Shown here piece by piece: positions 34,776-43,506 of a stretch of DNA of 64,000 bases. The stretch lies in assembly GCA_963850345.1 (NCBI GenBank), contig CAWKKW010000007.1, positions 1-64,000 of the forward strand, read 5' to 3'. Both the position numbers and the translations under genes were made by a program. The notes below the pieces were generated by a model. That model saw only the letters and a program-made list of their open reading frames with translations. It searched no databases and was not told the origin of the DNA. How positions within the stretch are numbered: position 1 is the first letter of the stretch; each line of letters opens with the position of its first letter. The DNA comes from CAWKKW01 sp963850345 (lineage in GTDB: Bacteria > Acidobacteriota > Terriglobia > Terriglobales > Acidobacteriaceae).

Positions 34776-35522
34776 GTGCTCATGAACCATCGCAAGTACT
34801 CGGCAGCAGTCATGGCTGTTGCGGCAATACTGGTTGTAGGAGGGTGTCACAAGAAGGCTGCCCCGCCGCCGCCTCCACCACCCCCCTCCACGGCCCCGGC
34901 CCCGACTGCCTCCATCACTGCAGCGCCTACATCCATTAATCCGGGCGACAAGGCCGTGCTTACCTGGCAGACAACTGGAGCCTCCGACGTTTCCATCGAG
35001 GGTATGGGCCCGGTCAGCCCCAATGGCACGCAGATCGTGACTCCAACGCAGTCCACCACCTATCACCTGGTGGTCCGGGGCGATGGCGGTTCGACGGACG
35101 CTTCGGCCCGCGTTACGGTGACCCAGTCGGCCACTCCTCCTCCTGAGGCGAACAATGGCGACAACAACATCGACGACGCCACCTTCCACCAGAATGTGCA
35201 GGACATCTACTTCGACTATGACAGCTACGACCTCAATCCGCAGGCGCAGCCTATCGCGACCAAGGATGCCGGCTACCTGGCGGCTCACCCGCAATTGCGC
35301 GTCGTGATCGGCGGCTACTGCGACGAACGCGGCTCCACCGAGTTCAACCTGGCTCTCGGCGAAAATCGCGCCAACGCGGCCAAGCAGGCTCTTATCAGCG
35401 CCGGCGTGAGCCCGGACCGCATTCGCACCGTCAGTTATGGCAAGGAGAAGCAGTTCTGCAATGAGCACAGTGAAAGTTGTTGGCAGCAGAATCGTCGCGC
35501 TCAGTTCTCACTGGATCGCTAA
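34776..35522 (+). CDS. pal: peptidoglycan-associated lipoprotein Pal with extra Ig-like domain
   Basis: A 248-residue outer-membrane lipoprotein. The lipobox is VVGGC with Cys24 as the acylation site. A run of prolines follows, then an immunoglobulin-like module (about 43-115: SINPGDKAVLTWQTTGASDVSIEG, in parts) that ordinary Pal lacks. The OmpA-like domain (about 130-248) binds peptidoglycan, with IYFDYDSYDLN, GYCDERGSTEFNLALGENRA and SYGKEK. GGGGAG 7 nt before a GTG at 34776 chooses that start; the ATG at 34782 is the alternative. Confidence 0.94.
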   Translation: MLMNHRKYSAAVMAVAAILVVGGCHKKAAPPPPPPPPSTAPAPTASITAAPTSINPGDKAVLTWQTTGASDVSIEGMGPVSPNGTQIVTPTQSTTYHLVVRGDGGSTDASARVTVTQSATPPPEANNGDNNIDDATFHQNVQDIYFDYDSYDLNPQAQPIATKDAGYLAAHPQLRVVIGGYCDERGSTEFNLALGENRANAAKQALISAGVSPDRIRTVSYGKEKQFCNEHSESCWQQNRRAQFSLDR

Positions 35523-35666
35523 TCCGGCGCGGGCTCGTCTATCCCATGTAGGCAGCAACTCGAAGCCGATGTGGTGAGCAACTCGAGGCAGGCAACGCTC
35601 CAAACTACCGCGGCAGTCGTCCTTTGGCAGGCTGCCGCGCTTCACTCGCAGTACAGGGTTCGCAAC

Positions 35667-36599
35667 GTGAAATTGCTTATGAAGAAAATTCCCATCGCCC
35701 TCGTCGCCGTCCTGGCGCTGACTTGCTCGGCTCCGCGCGCGCATGCGGTATCGAAGGAGATCATTCAGCTCCAGACCCAGGTGCAGGAGCTACAGGACAT
35801 GTTGCAGCATCTGCAGCAATCCAATGATGAACGCATGGGAGTGCTGCAACACCTGATTGAGCAGACCGCGGACAACGTCAACCGCATGTCCTCCACCGTC
35901 TCCTCTCTCGACCAGAGTCTCAAAACACAGAACGAAGCCTCCACGGGCAAGATCGACGGCGTTTCCAGCCAGGTGCAGTCGCTCAACGATTCCGTCGACG
36001 AACTCAAGACCCGGGTTGCGAATCTGAACAAGACGCTGCAGGATCTCCAAGCCCAGTTGCAAACCGTGCAGCCGCAGGGTGCTCCCGGTGGAACGGTTCC
36101 CCAGCAGTCCGGCGCGCCGGCCGGTGCAAACTACCAGCAACCCGGTCCCGCAGCCTCTAACGCTCCGCAGGCCCCGCCCGTGGCCGATCTCTATCAAAGT
36201 GCGCTGCGCGATTACAATTCCGCGCGCTACGATGTCGCCAGCTCTGAGTTTTCAGACGTGCTCAAGTTCTACCCGCAGGACGACCTCGCCGGGAATGCGC
36301 AGTTCTACATCGGTGAGATTGCCTACCGCCAGGGCAACTACCCCGCCGCAATCAAAGGCTATGACGCCGTACTTGAACAGTACCCCGGCAATAACAAGGC
36401 GCCCGCCGCGCAGCTTCGCAAAGGCGAGGCTCTCATCGCCACCGGGCAGCGCGACTCCGGTGTGCGCGAGTTCCGCAGCCTGATCCAGCGCTATCCGCAG
36501 ACCCCGGAATCGCAGCAGGCGCGCAGCCGTTTGAATGCGCTGGGCGTGCGCATCAACCCAAGCACCGCCTCGAAGCCAACCGCCTACCGCCGCCAGTAA
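35667..36599 (+). CDS. cpoB: cell-division coordinator CpoB (YbgF)
   Basis: A 310-residue periplasmic protein ending the tol-pal operon. Signal peptide to about residue 27 (CSAPRAHA), then a coiled coil (about 30-135, rich in Q/L heptads). A Pro/Gln/Ala linker and a C-terminal TPR region (about 185-300: LYQSALRDYNSARYDVASSEF, GNYPAAIKGYDAVLEQYP) complete it. CpoB modulates peptidoglycan synthesis at constriction. The start is GTG at 35667 or ATG at 35679; AGGG about 9 nt before the GTG favours the former. Confidence 0.92.
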   Translation: MKLLMKKIPIALVAVLALTCSAPRAHAVSKEIIQLQTQVQELQDMLQHLQQSNDERMGVLQHLIEQTADNVNRMSSTVSSLDQSLKTQNEASTGKIDGVSSQVQSLNDSVDELKTRVANLNKTLQDLQAQLQTVQPQGAPGGTVPQQSGAPAGANYQQPGPAASNAPQAPPVADLYQSALRDYNSARYDVASSEFSDVLKFYPQDDLAGNAQFYIGEIAYRQGNYPAAIKGYDAVLEQYPGNNKAPAAQLRKGEALIATGQRDSGVREFRSLIQRYPQTPESQQARSRLNALGVRINPSTASKPTAYRRQ

Positions 36600-36678
36600 C
36601 TGCGCCACACTGTTCGCGCGAGCCCCGGCGAGGCAGCCGAACTTCGCGGCACAACCCCTGCCACTCCGTCTCCATCCC

Positions 36679-36885
36679 ATGCGCATGGACAATCACGCCC
36701 CTGAAACCAAAGACAGCGACGCCGGCAAAGGTGCCGTCGAAGACGATCAGCCCAGCACCACTCCGGGTCAGCCCCATCTGCAGGGCCAGATGGATCATCG
36801 CAGCTCGAACGCGGAAGTGAAGAACTCCGACACAGATTTCCCGGAGCCCGGCTCAAGCCCCGAACACAGCGGCCAGCACCGCTAA
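36679..36885 (+). CDS. possible small hydrophilic protein
   Basis: A 68-residue frame rich in Asp, Ser, Gly and Pro, without hydrophobic or folded segments, predicted disordered. It follows cpoB by 79 nt and precedes a perfect terminator hairpin, which is the main reason to keep it. No ribosome-binding site is seen. It could be a stress-type disordered protein or chance coding. Confidence 0.3.
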   Translation: MRMDNHAPETKDSDAGKGAVEDDQPSTTPGQPHLQGQMDHRSSNAEVKNSDTDFPEPGSSPEHSGQHR

Positions 36886-36996
36886 TCGGTCAGATCAGCG
36901 CCGCCGCGATGTAAACGCCCGTTACTGTTACGAATTGGCGGGCCCGCCTCGATACTGAGACACGCTCCAATGGCTCCACAGAACAGCGCCACCAAT

Positions 36997-37036
36997 AGTT
37001 AAGCCCCTGAGCATCCACTCAGGGGCTTAACTGTTG
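36997..37036. terminator. bidirectional terminator between the tol-pal operon and korB
   Basis: A perfect 15-bp inverted repeat (36997-37011 with 37018-37032) with a 6-nt loop separates convergent operons. T-richer flanks occur on both strands, though the runs are short. Confidence 0.8.
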
Positions 37037-37051
37037 CTCTGTTTCAGTAAC

Positions 37052-38104
37052 CTACTTCAGTCGAGTCATAATCTCGTCCAGGGCCTGCCTGCTGGGCCGT
37101 GTCCTCGTCTCCGGCAACGTGCCGAGTGGCTCGTCCACCAGGTTCAGCAGATCGGTGAAGGTCGGCTTCTGCGTGTCGATGTAAAAGACGCCGGTGAGCA
37201 CTTCCCCGCGCTCGTGAGCTTCCATCAACTGCTTCACCGCGCCGATCCGATCGTGAGGATTGTAGTCTTCGCGAACCTTGCTCAGCCGCAGATGCGAACC
37301 GTCGTGCATCTCCACATCGTACGTCGTGCCCGGATCGTACTCGACCGCGATCTCTTCGAAGAAGGGCACGAAGCCGACCTCCGAGATATCCTCTTCGTGC
37401 TCCTGCATGTACTTGTAGCTCTTGGTCGAGCCTTCGTGATCGTTGAACGTAACGCAGGGCGAGATCACGTCGAGCATCACCGTTCCGCGATGCGCGATCG
37501 CCGCCTTGAGCATCGCCAGCAACTGTTTCTTGTCGCCCGAGAACGAGCGCCCCACAAAAGTCGCGCCCAGTTGAATCGCCAGCGAACACGTATCGATCGC
37601 CGGCAGATCGTTCACCACGCCGGTCTTGAGCTTCGACCCGATATCCGCTGTCGCAGAGAACTGGCCCTTGGTCAACCCATACACGCCGTTATCTTCAATG
37701 ATGTAAATCATAGGAAGATTGCGGCGCATGAGGTGAACAAACTGACCCATGCCGATCGATGCCGTGTCGCCGTCGCCGCTTACGCCGAGACCCAGCATGG
37801 TGTGGTTCGCGAGCAATGCGCCGGTGGCTACTGAAGGCATGCGGCCATGCACGCTGTTGAAGCTGTGCGAACGGCTCATGAAGTAGGCTGGGCTCTTGGA
37901 GGAGCAGCCGATGCCCGAGAGCTTCATCACCCGCTCTGGCTGCACACCCATCTCGTACATCGCATCGATGATGCGTTCGGAGATGGCGTTGTGACCGCAT
38001 CCGGCACACAGGGTCGTCTTGCCGCCGCGGTAATCGAGTACCTGGAGTCCCACCCGGTTCGTCTTCGGTGGCTTCGGTGAATTTGTAACAGTCGTCGTTG
38101 CCAT
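37052..38104 (-). CDS. korB: 2-oxoglutarate:ferredoxin oxidoreductase, beta subunit
   Basis: A 350-residue thiamine-diphosphate subunit. Cluster ligands begin with Cys33 and Cys36 (LCAGCGHN) and Cys67 (GIGCSSK); a later Cys is in ISPCVTFNDH. The TPP motif runs from GDGDTASIGM to EDNGVYGLTKGQ. With KorA it converts 2-oxoglutarate and CoA to succinyl-CoA with ferredoxin as acceptor. The ATG at 38104 is 4 nt after the korA stop, so the two are one operon. The sequence resembles the aerobe-type two-subunit enzymes. Confidence 0.94.
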   Translation of the reverse strand: MATTTVTNSPKPPKTNRVGLQVLDYRGGKTTLCAGCGHNAISERIIDAMYEMGVQPERVMKLSGIGCSSKSPAYFMSRSHSFNSVHGRMPSVATGALLANHTMLGLGVSGDGDTASIGMGQFVHLMRRNLPMIYIIEDNGVYGLTKGQFSATADIGSKLKTGVVNDLPAIDTCSLAIQLGATFVGRSFSGDKKQLLAMLKAAIAHRGTVMLDVISPCVTFNDHEGSTKSYKYMQEHEEDISEVGFVPFFEEIAVEYDPGTTYDVEMHDGSHLRLSKVREDYNPHDRIGAVKQLMEAHERGEVLTGVFYIDTQKPTFTDLLNLVDEPLGTLPETRTRPSRQALDEIMTRLK

Positions 38105-38108
38105 GGAG

Positions 38109-39980
38109 TTAGATCCCCTCCTGCAGGACCAGTTCATCCGTAAGGGACCGTGCATCCACGGGCAGACCGTTGAAATACCGTACGCTGCGCAGCTTGGTAA
38201 CCTCTTCCGCCGCGAGATCCAGCTTCAGCAAGTCGAACATCTGTGCATCGCGGTTTTGCTCCACCACGTAAATCCGCTCATGCGATGCGACAAATGCCGC
38301 CACTTCGCGGGAGAAGGGATACGCGCGAATCCGCAGATAGTCCGTCTCGAGCCCATATTCCTTCTTCAACTGATCGCGCGATTCGATCAGCGCGAAATCC
38401 GTCGTGCCATACGCGATCAGGCCGATCTTCGATTGACCATCCTGCACCACCACTGGCGCGGGCACCAGCGTTCTCGCGGTATCGAACTTGCGCTTCAGCC
38501 GCTCCATCAAGTTCTGGTAATCGTCCGGCCGCTCCGTATACTGCGCGTCTTCGTTGTGGCCGCTGCCGCGTGTGAAGTAGGCCGCCTTCGGATGCGCCGT
38601 GCCCGGCAGAGTGCGATACGGAATGCCGTCGCCGTCCACATCCCGGTAACGCCCAAATCCACCCAGGCGATCGAGATCTTCGGCGCTCAGCACCTTGCCA
38701 CGGTTCAACGGCTTCTCCGGATACTGAAACGGATCGGACATCCAGTTATTCATGCCCAGGTCGAGATCCGACAGCACGAAGACCGGCGTCTGCAATTGCT
38801 CCGCGAGATCAAACGCCGCCATTCCGAAGTCGAAGCACTCTTTCACGCTGCCCGGCAGCAGGATCACGTGCCGCGTGTCGCCGTGAGAGAGGAATGCCAC
38901 CGAAATCAAATCAGCCTGTGCAGTGCGCGTCGGCAGGCCCGTCGAGGGGCCCACACGCTGCACATCAAAGATCACGCCCGGCAGTTCCGCGAAATATCCC
39001 AGCCCGGAAAACTCCGCCATCAGCGAGATGCCCGGCCCCGACGTTGAAGTCATCGAGCGTGCGCCCGCCCAGCCTGCGCCCAGGACCATGCCAATGGCAG
39101 CCAGTTCGTCTTCGGCCTGCACCACGGCGAAACTCGCCTTGCCATTCTCCTCAATGCGGTACTTCTTCAAGTAGTCGATCAGGTTTTCTACCAGCGACGA
39201 AGACGGCGTAATCGGGTACCACGTCACCACCGTGACCCCGGCGAAGAGCGCGCCCAGCGCGGCCGCGGCATTGCCGTCGATGATGATCTTGCCTTCGGTT
39301 GCGTGCATCCGCTCCAGGTAGAAGGGGTCCTGCTTGGTAAAGTTTTCAGTCGCGTACTGGTAGCCCGCCTGCACTGCGCTCCAGTTCAGATCGGCGGCCT
39401 TCTGCTTTTTTGCGAACTGCTGCCGCAGCGCCTTCTCCACTGCCGTCATGTCCATGTCGACCAGTTTGGCAACCACGCCGACGTAGATCATGTTCTTGAC
39501 CAGCTTGCGCAGCTTGGCCTCAGGGCAGACCGCTGCGGTGAGCTTGTCAAACGGCACCGGATAGCACACCACGTCATCGCGATACTGCTTCAGGTCCTGC
39601 GTCTCTTCGTAGATGGCGATCCCGCCAGCTGGCAGCGAGAGCATGTCGCTCTTGGTCGTCTCGGCATTCATCGCGACCAGGATGTCGATCTCTTTTTTGC
39701 GCGCGACATAGCCGTTCTTGCTGGCACGAATCGTGTACCAGGTCGGCAGTCCTGCGATGTTGGAAGGGAACAGGTTTTTGCCGCTGACCGGGATACCCAT
39801 CCCGAAGATGCTCTTGAGAAGTACGGCGTTCGCAGACTGCGAGCCGGAGCCATTGACGGTTGCTACCTGAATGCTGAAATCGTTAACGATTCGTTTCGTT
39901 GCGGCTGAATCCTTTACATCTGGGCTGCCCTGCGCGCTCACCGCGGCGCTGTTTTTCAGGGCAACATGTCCTGTCGCCAT
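38109..39980 (-). CDS. korA: 2-oxoglutarate:ferredoxin oxidoreductase, alpha subunit (gamma-alpha fusion)
   Basis: A 623-residue subunit formed by an N-terminal gamma domain (about 30-205) fused to the alpha domain. The alpha part shows TWYPITPSSSLVENL, the EDELAAIGMVLGAGWAGARSMTSTSGPG segment (in parts) and GPSTGLPTRTAQADL, all typical of this family. AAGGGG 4-5 nt upstream supports the ATG at 39980. A TATAAT-type promoter lies about 95 nt upstream. No dedicated ferredoxin gene is next to it. Confidence 0.94.
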   Translation of the reverse strand: MATGHVALKNSAAVSAQGSPDVKDSAATKRIVNDFSIQVATVNGSGSQSANAVLLKSIFGMGIPVSGKNLFPSNIAGLPTWYTIRASKNGYVARKKEIDILVAMNAETTKSDMLSLPAGGIAIYEETQDLKQYRDDVVCYPVPFDKLTAAVCPEAKLRKLVKNMIYVGVVAKLVDMDMTAVEKALRQQFAKKQKAADLNWSAVQAGYQYATENFTKQDPFYLERMHATEGKIIIDGNAAAALGALFAGVTVVTWYPITPSSSLVENLIDYLKKYRIEENGKASFAVVQAEDELAAIGMVLGAGWAGARSMTSTSGPGISLMAEFSGLGYFAELPGVIFDVQRVGPSTGLPTRTAQADLISVAFLSHGDTRHVILLPGSVKECFDFGMAAFDLAEQLQTPVFVLSDLDLGMNNWMSDPFQYPEKPLNRGKVLSAEDLDRLGGFGRYRDVDGDGIPYRTLPGTAHPKAAYFTRGSGHNEDAQYTERPDDYQNLMERLKRKFDTARTLVPAPVVVQDGQSKIGLIAYGTTDFALIESRDQLKKEYGLETDYLRIRAYPFSREVAAFVASHERIYVVEQNRDAQMFDLLKLDLAAEEVTKLRSVRYFNGLPVDARSLTDELVLQEGI

Positions 39981-40073
39981 AATCCCCTTTGATCGAACTC
40001 GAAAAGATCGCCGACCGAACCCATGCCTACCCGTTGGCAGAACATTCGATTCATCGGATCTTAGTTTCCCGTG

Positions 40074-40103
40074 ATTATAGTCACCCAACTACTACACTTT
40101 CAG
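40074..40103 (-). promoter_or_regulatory. sigma-70-like promoter of korAB
   Basis: On the minus strand CTGAAA (40098-40103) and a perfect TATAAT (40074-40079) are separated by 18 nt. The predicted start is near 40067, leaving a leader of about 87 nt before korA. Confidence 0.55.
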
Positions 40104-40216
40104 TCCCAAACTGCCCAACGGAACCATTTGGGTACCGAGCAGCCCCGTTCTGGCATCGAACGGAATCGGCCTCGGATGAGCGCCACATGCTTCGCGCCTT
40201 TTCAATAGCTTAGACG

Positions 40217-41278
40217 CTAGTTTCGAAGATCAGCCATCAACCCCGCGACCTCCGCCTGCTCAGCGCCTGTCAGCGGAAGCAGCGGTACTCTTGGCCATCC
40301 CCCGTAGTAGCCGTTCAGATCGCAGGCGTACTTCAGTCCGGGAATGCCCAGTTGACCAGCTACTCGCTTGGATGCCGCGACGATGCGCTGCTGTTTCTCT
40401 TCGGCCAGCGCCGGAGCATTCTCTTTGCATGCCGCGTAGATCTCGAGGCATGCCTGCGGTGCGCACCCGGCCAGCGCCAGCACTGCGCCGCTCGCTCCGG
40501 CCTCTAGCGAAGACTTCAGCGTGTCGGCGGACCCGCCCAGTACCTGGAAGCCGACCTCGCGCGTGCGCGTCTTCAAGGCCGGACGGGGAGGAGCGACCGC
40601 GAAGGCCGCATTCCCGCCGCCCAGATCGCCTGCGGACACAAAGTTCGCGGCGCCCGCTGGAGCCTCCGCCGTCAACATGCGTCCCGTGACTGCCTCGAAA
40701 ATCTGCGTCACCGCGACGGTTCGTTTGCGAGCGCCACGCGTCGCCTCGACGATCTCCGCCAGCCGCGCCACGTCCCCGCTTGAATCCTTCAGCCCCACGA
40801 TGTTCGGGTGCGATGCCAACTCGACGATCACCGCTACCGGAATTTCGTAATGCGTGAACTTTGGAATGCTGTACAGAATCACCGGCAGCGCCGACTGATC
40901 GGCGATCATGCGGTAGTAGTTCAGCATCTCCGCCGGGCGCATCTGCGGACCATAGTAATGCGGCGTGCGAACCAGCACTGCGTCATACCGCTGCTCGGCG
41001 GCGAACTCGGCCAGCCGCAAGGTTTCGATCACGCTCTCGCGCGCCACTCCGGCGATCAGCACCTTCTCCGCCGCTGCCGCCTCGGCCGCCGTCTTGAGTA
41101 CCTCGCGCGATTCGGCGTCGCTCAGCATCACTGCCTCGCCGGTCGATCCCAGCACCACCATTCCCGACAAGGGCGTGTGCGAATAGCGGTCGATGTTGTG
41201 TTCGAGCTTGCGCAGATACAGCCGTCCATCGCTATAGAACGGCGTGGTGACCGCTGCCAGAATTCCTTCGATCAGCAT
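40217..41278 (-). CDS. DapA/NAL-family aldolase or lyase
   Basis: A 353-residue class I aldolase of the dihydrodipicolinate synthase superfamily. Schiff-base lysine is Lys164 (GLKDSSG), with Tyr136 (LYSIP) and the substrate loop GSTGE (44-48). It is about 60 residues longer than usual because of an insert between roughly 183 and 245, after which the normal GSADTLKSSLEAGASGAV resumes. The Asn usual in YNxP is Ser here. Such changes and the lack of other lysine genes suggest it is not the housekeeping DapA. Other family activities include N-acetylneuraminate, KDG and hydroxyproline-pathway reactions. Start uncertain (41278 or 41305). Confidence 0.82.
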   Translation of the reverse strand: MLIEGILAAVTTPFYSDGRLYLRKLEHNIDRYSHTPLSGMVVLGSTGEAVMLSDAESREVLKTAAEAAAAEKVLIAGVARESVIETLRLAEFAAEQRYDAVLVRTPHYYGPQMRPAEMLNYYRMIADQSALPVILYSIPKFTHYEIPVAVIVELASHPNIVGLKDSSGDVARLAEIVEATRGARKRTVAVTQIFEAVTGRMLTAEAPAGAANFVSAGDLGGGNAAFAVAPPRPALKTRTREVGFQVLGGSADTLKSSLEAGASGAVLALAGCAPQACLEIYAACKENAPALAEEKQQRIVAASKRVAGQLGIPGLKYACDLNGYYGGWPRVPLLPLTGAEQAEVAGLMADLRN

Positions 41279-41396
41279 GAATCCATTGTAAATCCCGGAT
41301 CCCACGAAAGACGCAGCCCTGAACCTGGTTCGGAGCTTCCGTTTCCACGCAACTCTGTTTACTCTGGAAGCAACGCCCCTTTAAGCACCTTGAACC

Positions 41397-41912
41397 ATGG
41401 AGCCCAGCATGTCCGCTGCTTCCGCGCACCAGGCCGTACCCCTCGTCGATAACGGCAGCAACCGCATCGTTTCGCAGGCCATATGGTTCTTCCTCCATGC
41501 GCTCTTCAGCCTGCTCGCCTGGGCCGCAATGATGGGGACCGTCAGCCTCTTTCATCCCGACTACGTCTCTCCCATCGTCACGCTGGGGATGTCGCTGGCC
41601 GCGCCGCTGGTCCTGGGTTTTCTGCTGGTCCGCATTCGCGCCAGCGACGTCGCGACACTGGTCTGGCTCGCCGGGTTGGTGTGGTTCATGGTGGTCGGTC
41701 TTTGGATTCTGGATATGCCGACCGGCCCGGGCGCCTGCTACCACTGCGGCGCCAGCGAGAAGCTCTGGTTTACCTTTTTCAGCCTAGACAAAGACAGCGG
41801 CATGATTGATGGGCAGGGCCGCCTCATCGGCACTTGGCCGGCCGTCGCCATGATCGGCTATTCCATTGGAGCTCGCCTGGCCGCACGCATTCCCAAGCTC
41901 ATCAAGAATTAA
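41397..41912 (+). CDS. four-helix membrane protein, unknown function
   Basis: A 171-residue integral membrane protein with helices at about 26-48, 58-79, 85-104 and 145-163. A loop between helices 3 and 4 carries the pair GACYHCGAS (two Cys three residues apart) and an acidic stretch FSLDKDSGMIDG. The cysteine pair may bind metal or be redox active. No family recognised. It diverges from the DapA-like gene and converges on the TPR gene. Confidence 0.78.
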   Translation: MEPSMSAASAHQAVPLVDNGSNRIVSQAIWFFLHALFSLLAWAAMMGTVSLFHPDYVSPIVTLGMSLAAPLVLGFLLVRIRASDVATLVWLAGLVWFMVVGLWILDMPTGPGACYHCGASEKLWFTFFSLDKDSGMIDGQGRLIGTWPAVAMIGYSIGARLAARIPKLIKN

Positions 41913-41921
41913 GCTAAGGCT

Positions 41922-41942
41922 AGGCCGGAATCAGTCCGGCCA
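41922..41942. terminator. possible terminator hairpin between convergent genes
   Basis: A 7-bp stem GGCCGGA/TCCGGCC with a 5-nt loop lies between two convergent stops. It lacks a long T tract on either strand. Confidence 0.4.
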
Positions 41943-41952
41943 TATCTGGAGC

Positions 41953-42774
41953 CTACTGTGCGGCCTCACCCGGGAACGGCCCCTTCTGCTCCTGAACGAT
42001 GCGAGTCACCTCGGCCTTCAGCTCGTCATACTCCGCGTCTCCGCTGAAAAAGCGGTAGTCCGCGTGCTCGCCGCCGCCCTCACCCTGCAGCGAATATTGC
42101 CTCTTCCCCGCTGCAGCCTGGTCCGGGTGCGCCTTGGCCCACGACGCCTGGTTCATGTCATCGGACGTGAGCGAAATCTCCCACACCCGCTTCCCCGCTG
42201 CATCCCGAACGATGAACCGGTAGTACAGGTGAAACTTCCCCATCGGATGAAAGTATTCGATCGCATCCACCCGGTACTTGCCTACCGGAAACATCTCCAG
42301 CAGGAAGCCGTTGCTCTGGTTCGCTTCTTTTGCCGTCGGATCATCGTGCAGCTTGCGCAACAGCTCCCGCTCCGCATCCCGCTGCTGCTTGTGCCCAGCC
42401 TCCGCGTAAGCCGTCACCAGGGTGGTATTCACGCGCCAGTCATCGGGTGCAAGCTGTTTTGCCTTCTCGGCGTACTTTACCGCCGTCTCTCCCTGGTAGA
42501 GATCGATCGCGGCGGTCGCCGCCAGCAGGTTCGCTGCTTCATTCTCTGGCTGTTGCGCGAGCACCTGTTTGAACTGCTCCAGCGCCTTTTGTGGTTGATG
42601 CTGCTTCAACAGATCGAGGCCCGCTTGAACACCGCCGCTCGCCGGAGCCGCTGCAGCCGTTGCCGGGGCCTGGGCGCTAGTCGGCGACTGAGATACGCTC
42701 TGGGCTACACCACAGGCTGGAATCAGAGCCAGCCAACACACACTCGATAGCGAACTGCCCAAACGCTTCCCCAA
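41953..42774 (-). CDS. secreted TPR-containing protein, TTG start
   Basis: A 273-residue protein. The start is set at a TTG (42774) because GAGGAG lies 9 nt upstream and the result is a good signal peptide (LGSSLSSVCWLALIPACGVAQS, in parts). Reading on to the ATG at 42873 would run through a terminator hairpin. TPR-like repeats occupy about 45-150 (AGLDLLKQHQPQKALEQFKQV, LLAATAAIDLYQGETAVKYAEKA, in parts). A beta-rich C-terminal domain follows (about 165-245, YRVDAIEYFHPMGKFHLYYRF) of unknown type. Function unknown; probably periplasmic. Confidence 0.8.
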   Translation of the reverse strand: MGKRLGSSLSSVCWLALIPACGVAQSVSQSPTSAQAPATAAAAPASGGVQAGLDLLKQHQPQKALEQFKQVLAQQPENEAANLLAATAAIDLYQGETAVKYAEKAKQLAPDDWRVNTTLVTAYAEAGHKQQRDAERELLRKLHDDPTAKEANQSNGFLLEMFPVGKYRVDAIEYFHPMGKFHLYYRFIVRDAAGKRVWEISLTSDDMNQASWAKAHPDQAAAGKRQYSLQGEGGGEHADYRFFSGDAEYDELKAEVTRIVQEQKGPFPGEAAQ

Positions 42775-42834
42775 TTGCGACAACTCCTCTACAACCCTGC
42801 CCCTAGCATAGCCCGGCCTTCGCCCTCTTTCCGC

Positions 42835-42870
42835 CAAATGAAAGAGGCTCGGCTGGTTCGCCGAGCCTCT
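42835..42870 (-). terminator. rho-independent terminator of the 67-residue gene
   Basis: An 11-bp perfect stem (42843-42853 with 42860-42870) and 6-nt loop is followed on the minus strand by TTTCATTT. It lies 41 nt after the small gene stop and upstream of the TPR gene. Confidence 0.8.
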
Positions 42871-42910
42871 CACTCTCTATTCCGCTGACCACTGCTCACA
42901 CATCGAAGAC

Positions 42911-43114
42911 TTACGCGGCCAGCCCGCCTAAATGTTCCTCACTGACAGGAACTGGCTCATTGGTTGAGCCGGTCGGCTCCAGTACCATACCGACCTCGCG
43001 GTCGATCCACACACAGGCCAGCGGCTGCCGTGGATTGCCGGTCACAATCCATACGCAGGTGATCGCCGGCGCGATCCGCGCCAAGGGCGTGTTCTCAAAG
43101 ACGTGCAGGTTCAT
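42911..43114 (-). CDS. small protein of unknown function with structured leader
   Basis: A 67-residue protein with GGAGGAG directly upstream (43117-43123) and its own terminator, which together make it credible as a gene. The sequence is not membrane-like. A near-repeat CVWI occurs twice (residues 20-23 and 34-37) around GNPRQP, and the C-terminus is acidic and Pro-rich (EPVPVSEEHLGG). Two cysteines (20, 34) could form a disulphide or bind metal. The ribosome site is predicted to be base-paired with upstream sequence. No family recognised. Confidence 0.65.
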   Translation of the reverse strand: MNLHVFENTPLARIAPAITCVWIVTGNPRQPLACVWIDREVGMVLEPTGSTNEPVPVSEEHLGGLAA

Positions 43115-43160
43115 AGCTCCTCCATTCGCCGTGGAACCTGGTTGGGTTCCAGTTGGCGGA
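43115..43160 (-). promoter_or_regulatory. Shine-Dalgarno-sequestering hairpin in the leader of the 67-residue gene
   Basis: On the minus strand GGAACC pairs with GGTTCC (43132-43151 with a 6-nt loop), CGCC pairs with GGCG below it, and CCTC pairs with part of the GGAGG ribosome site. The result is a three-segment stem that would mask the start region. This suggests control by temperature, ligand or a trans factor. Confidence 0.5.
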
Positions 43161-43506
43161 GGGGCAAGTCTTCATTGGGATTCTTGGAATCTTTGGCTGA
43201 AGCCTCGCTCTCTCACAGTTGATCGTCAGCCTGTGAGCAGAGGAAGCCAGCAGGGCCCGGTCGGGCCAAATGTCTACTCGTTACTCACAAACCACAGAGC
43301 CCCACAACACGGTAGGACCAGGCTGTTTTCTTTCTACTCGGTATCATGCGTGATTCGGTTCTCACCGGTGGTTCACGTTTTCGGTCCAAAGTCACAGAAC
43401 GGCTCCACTTACCACCGTCCCACCAATCTCATTAGACGCCGCTCGAACCCCATTCGATGCATCGCCTGTAACGCTGTATTCACAATAGTATCGTCTTACG
43501 TTCGCT
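43161..43506. other. unassigned intergenic region between carB and the small gene
   Basis: About 350 nt with no convincing protein gene. It contains a 5-bp GGCCC/GGGCC hairpin (near 43256-43275) and a copy of the GGCTGAAGCCTCGC motif at 43195-43208 that recurs upstream of carB. No clear carB terminator is visible. It may be a long 5' leader or hold a small RNA. Confidence 0.4.

Noticed and set aside
42775..42873. ATG start at 42873 for the TPR protein
   Set aside because: It lies next to the terminator hairpin and gives no signal peptide; TTG at 42774 has a proper ribosome site and signal peptide.
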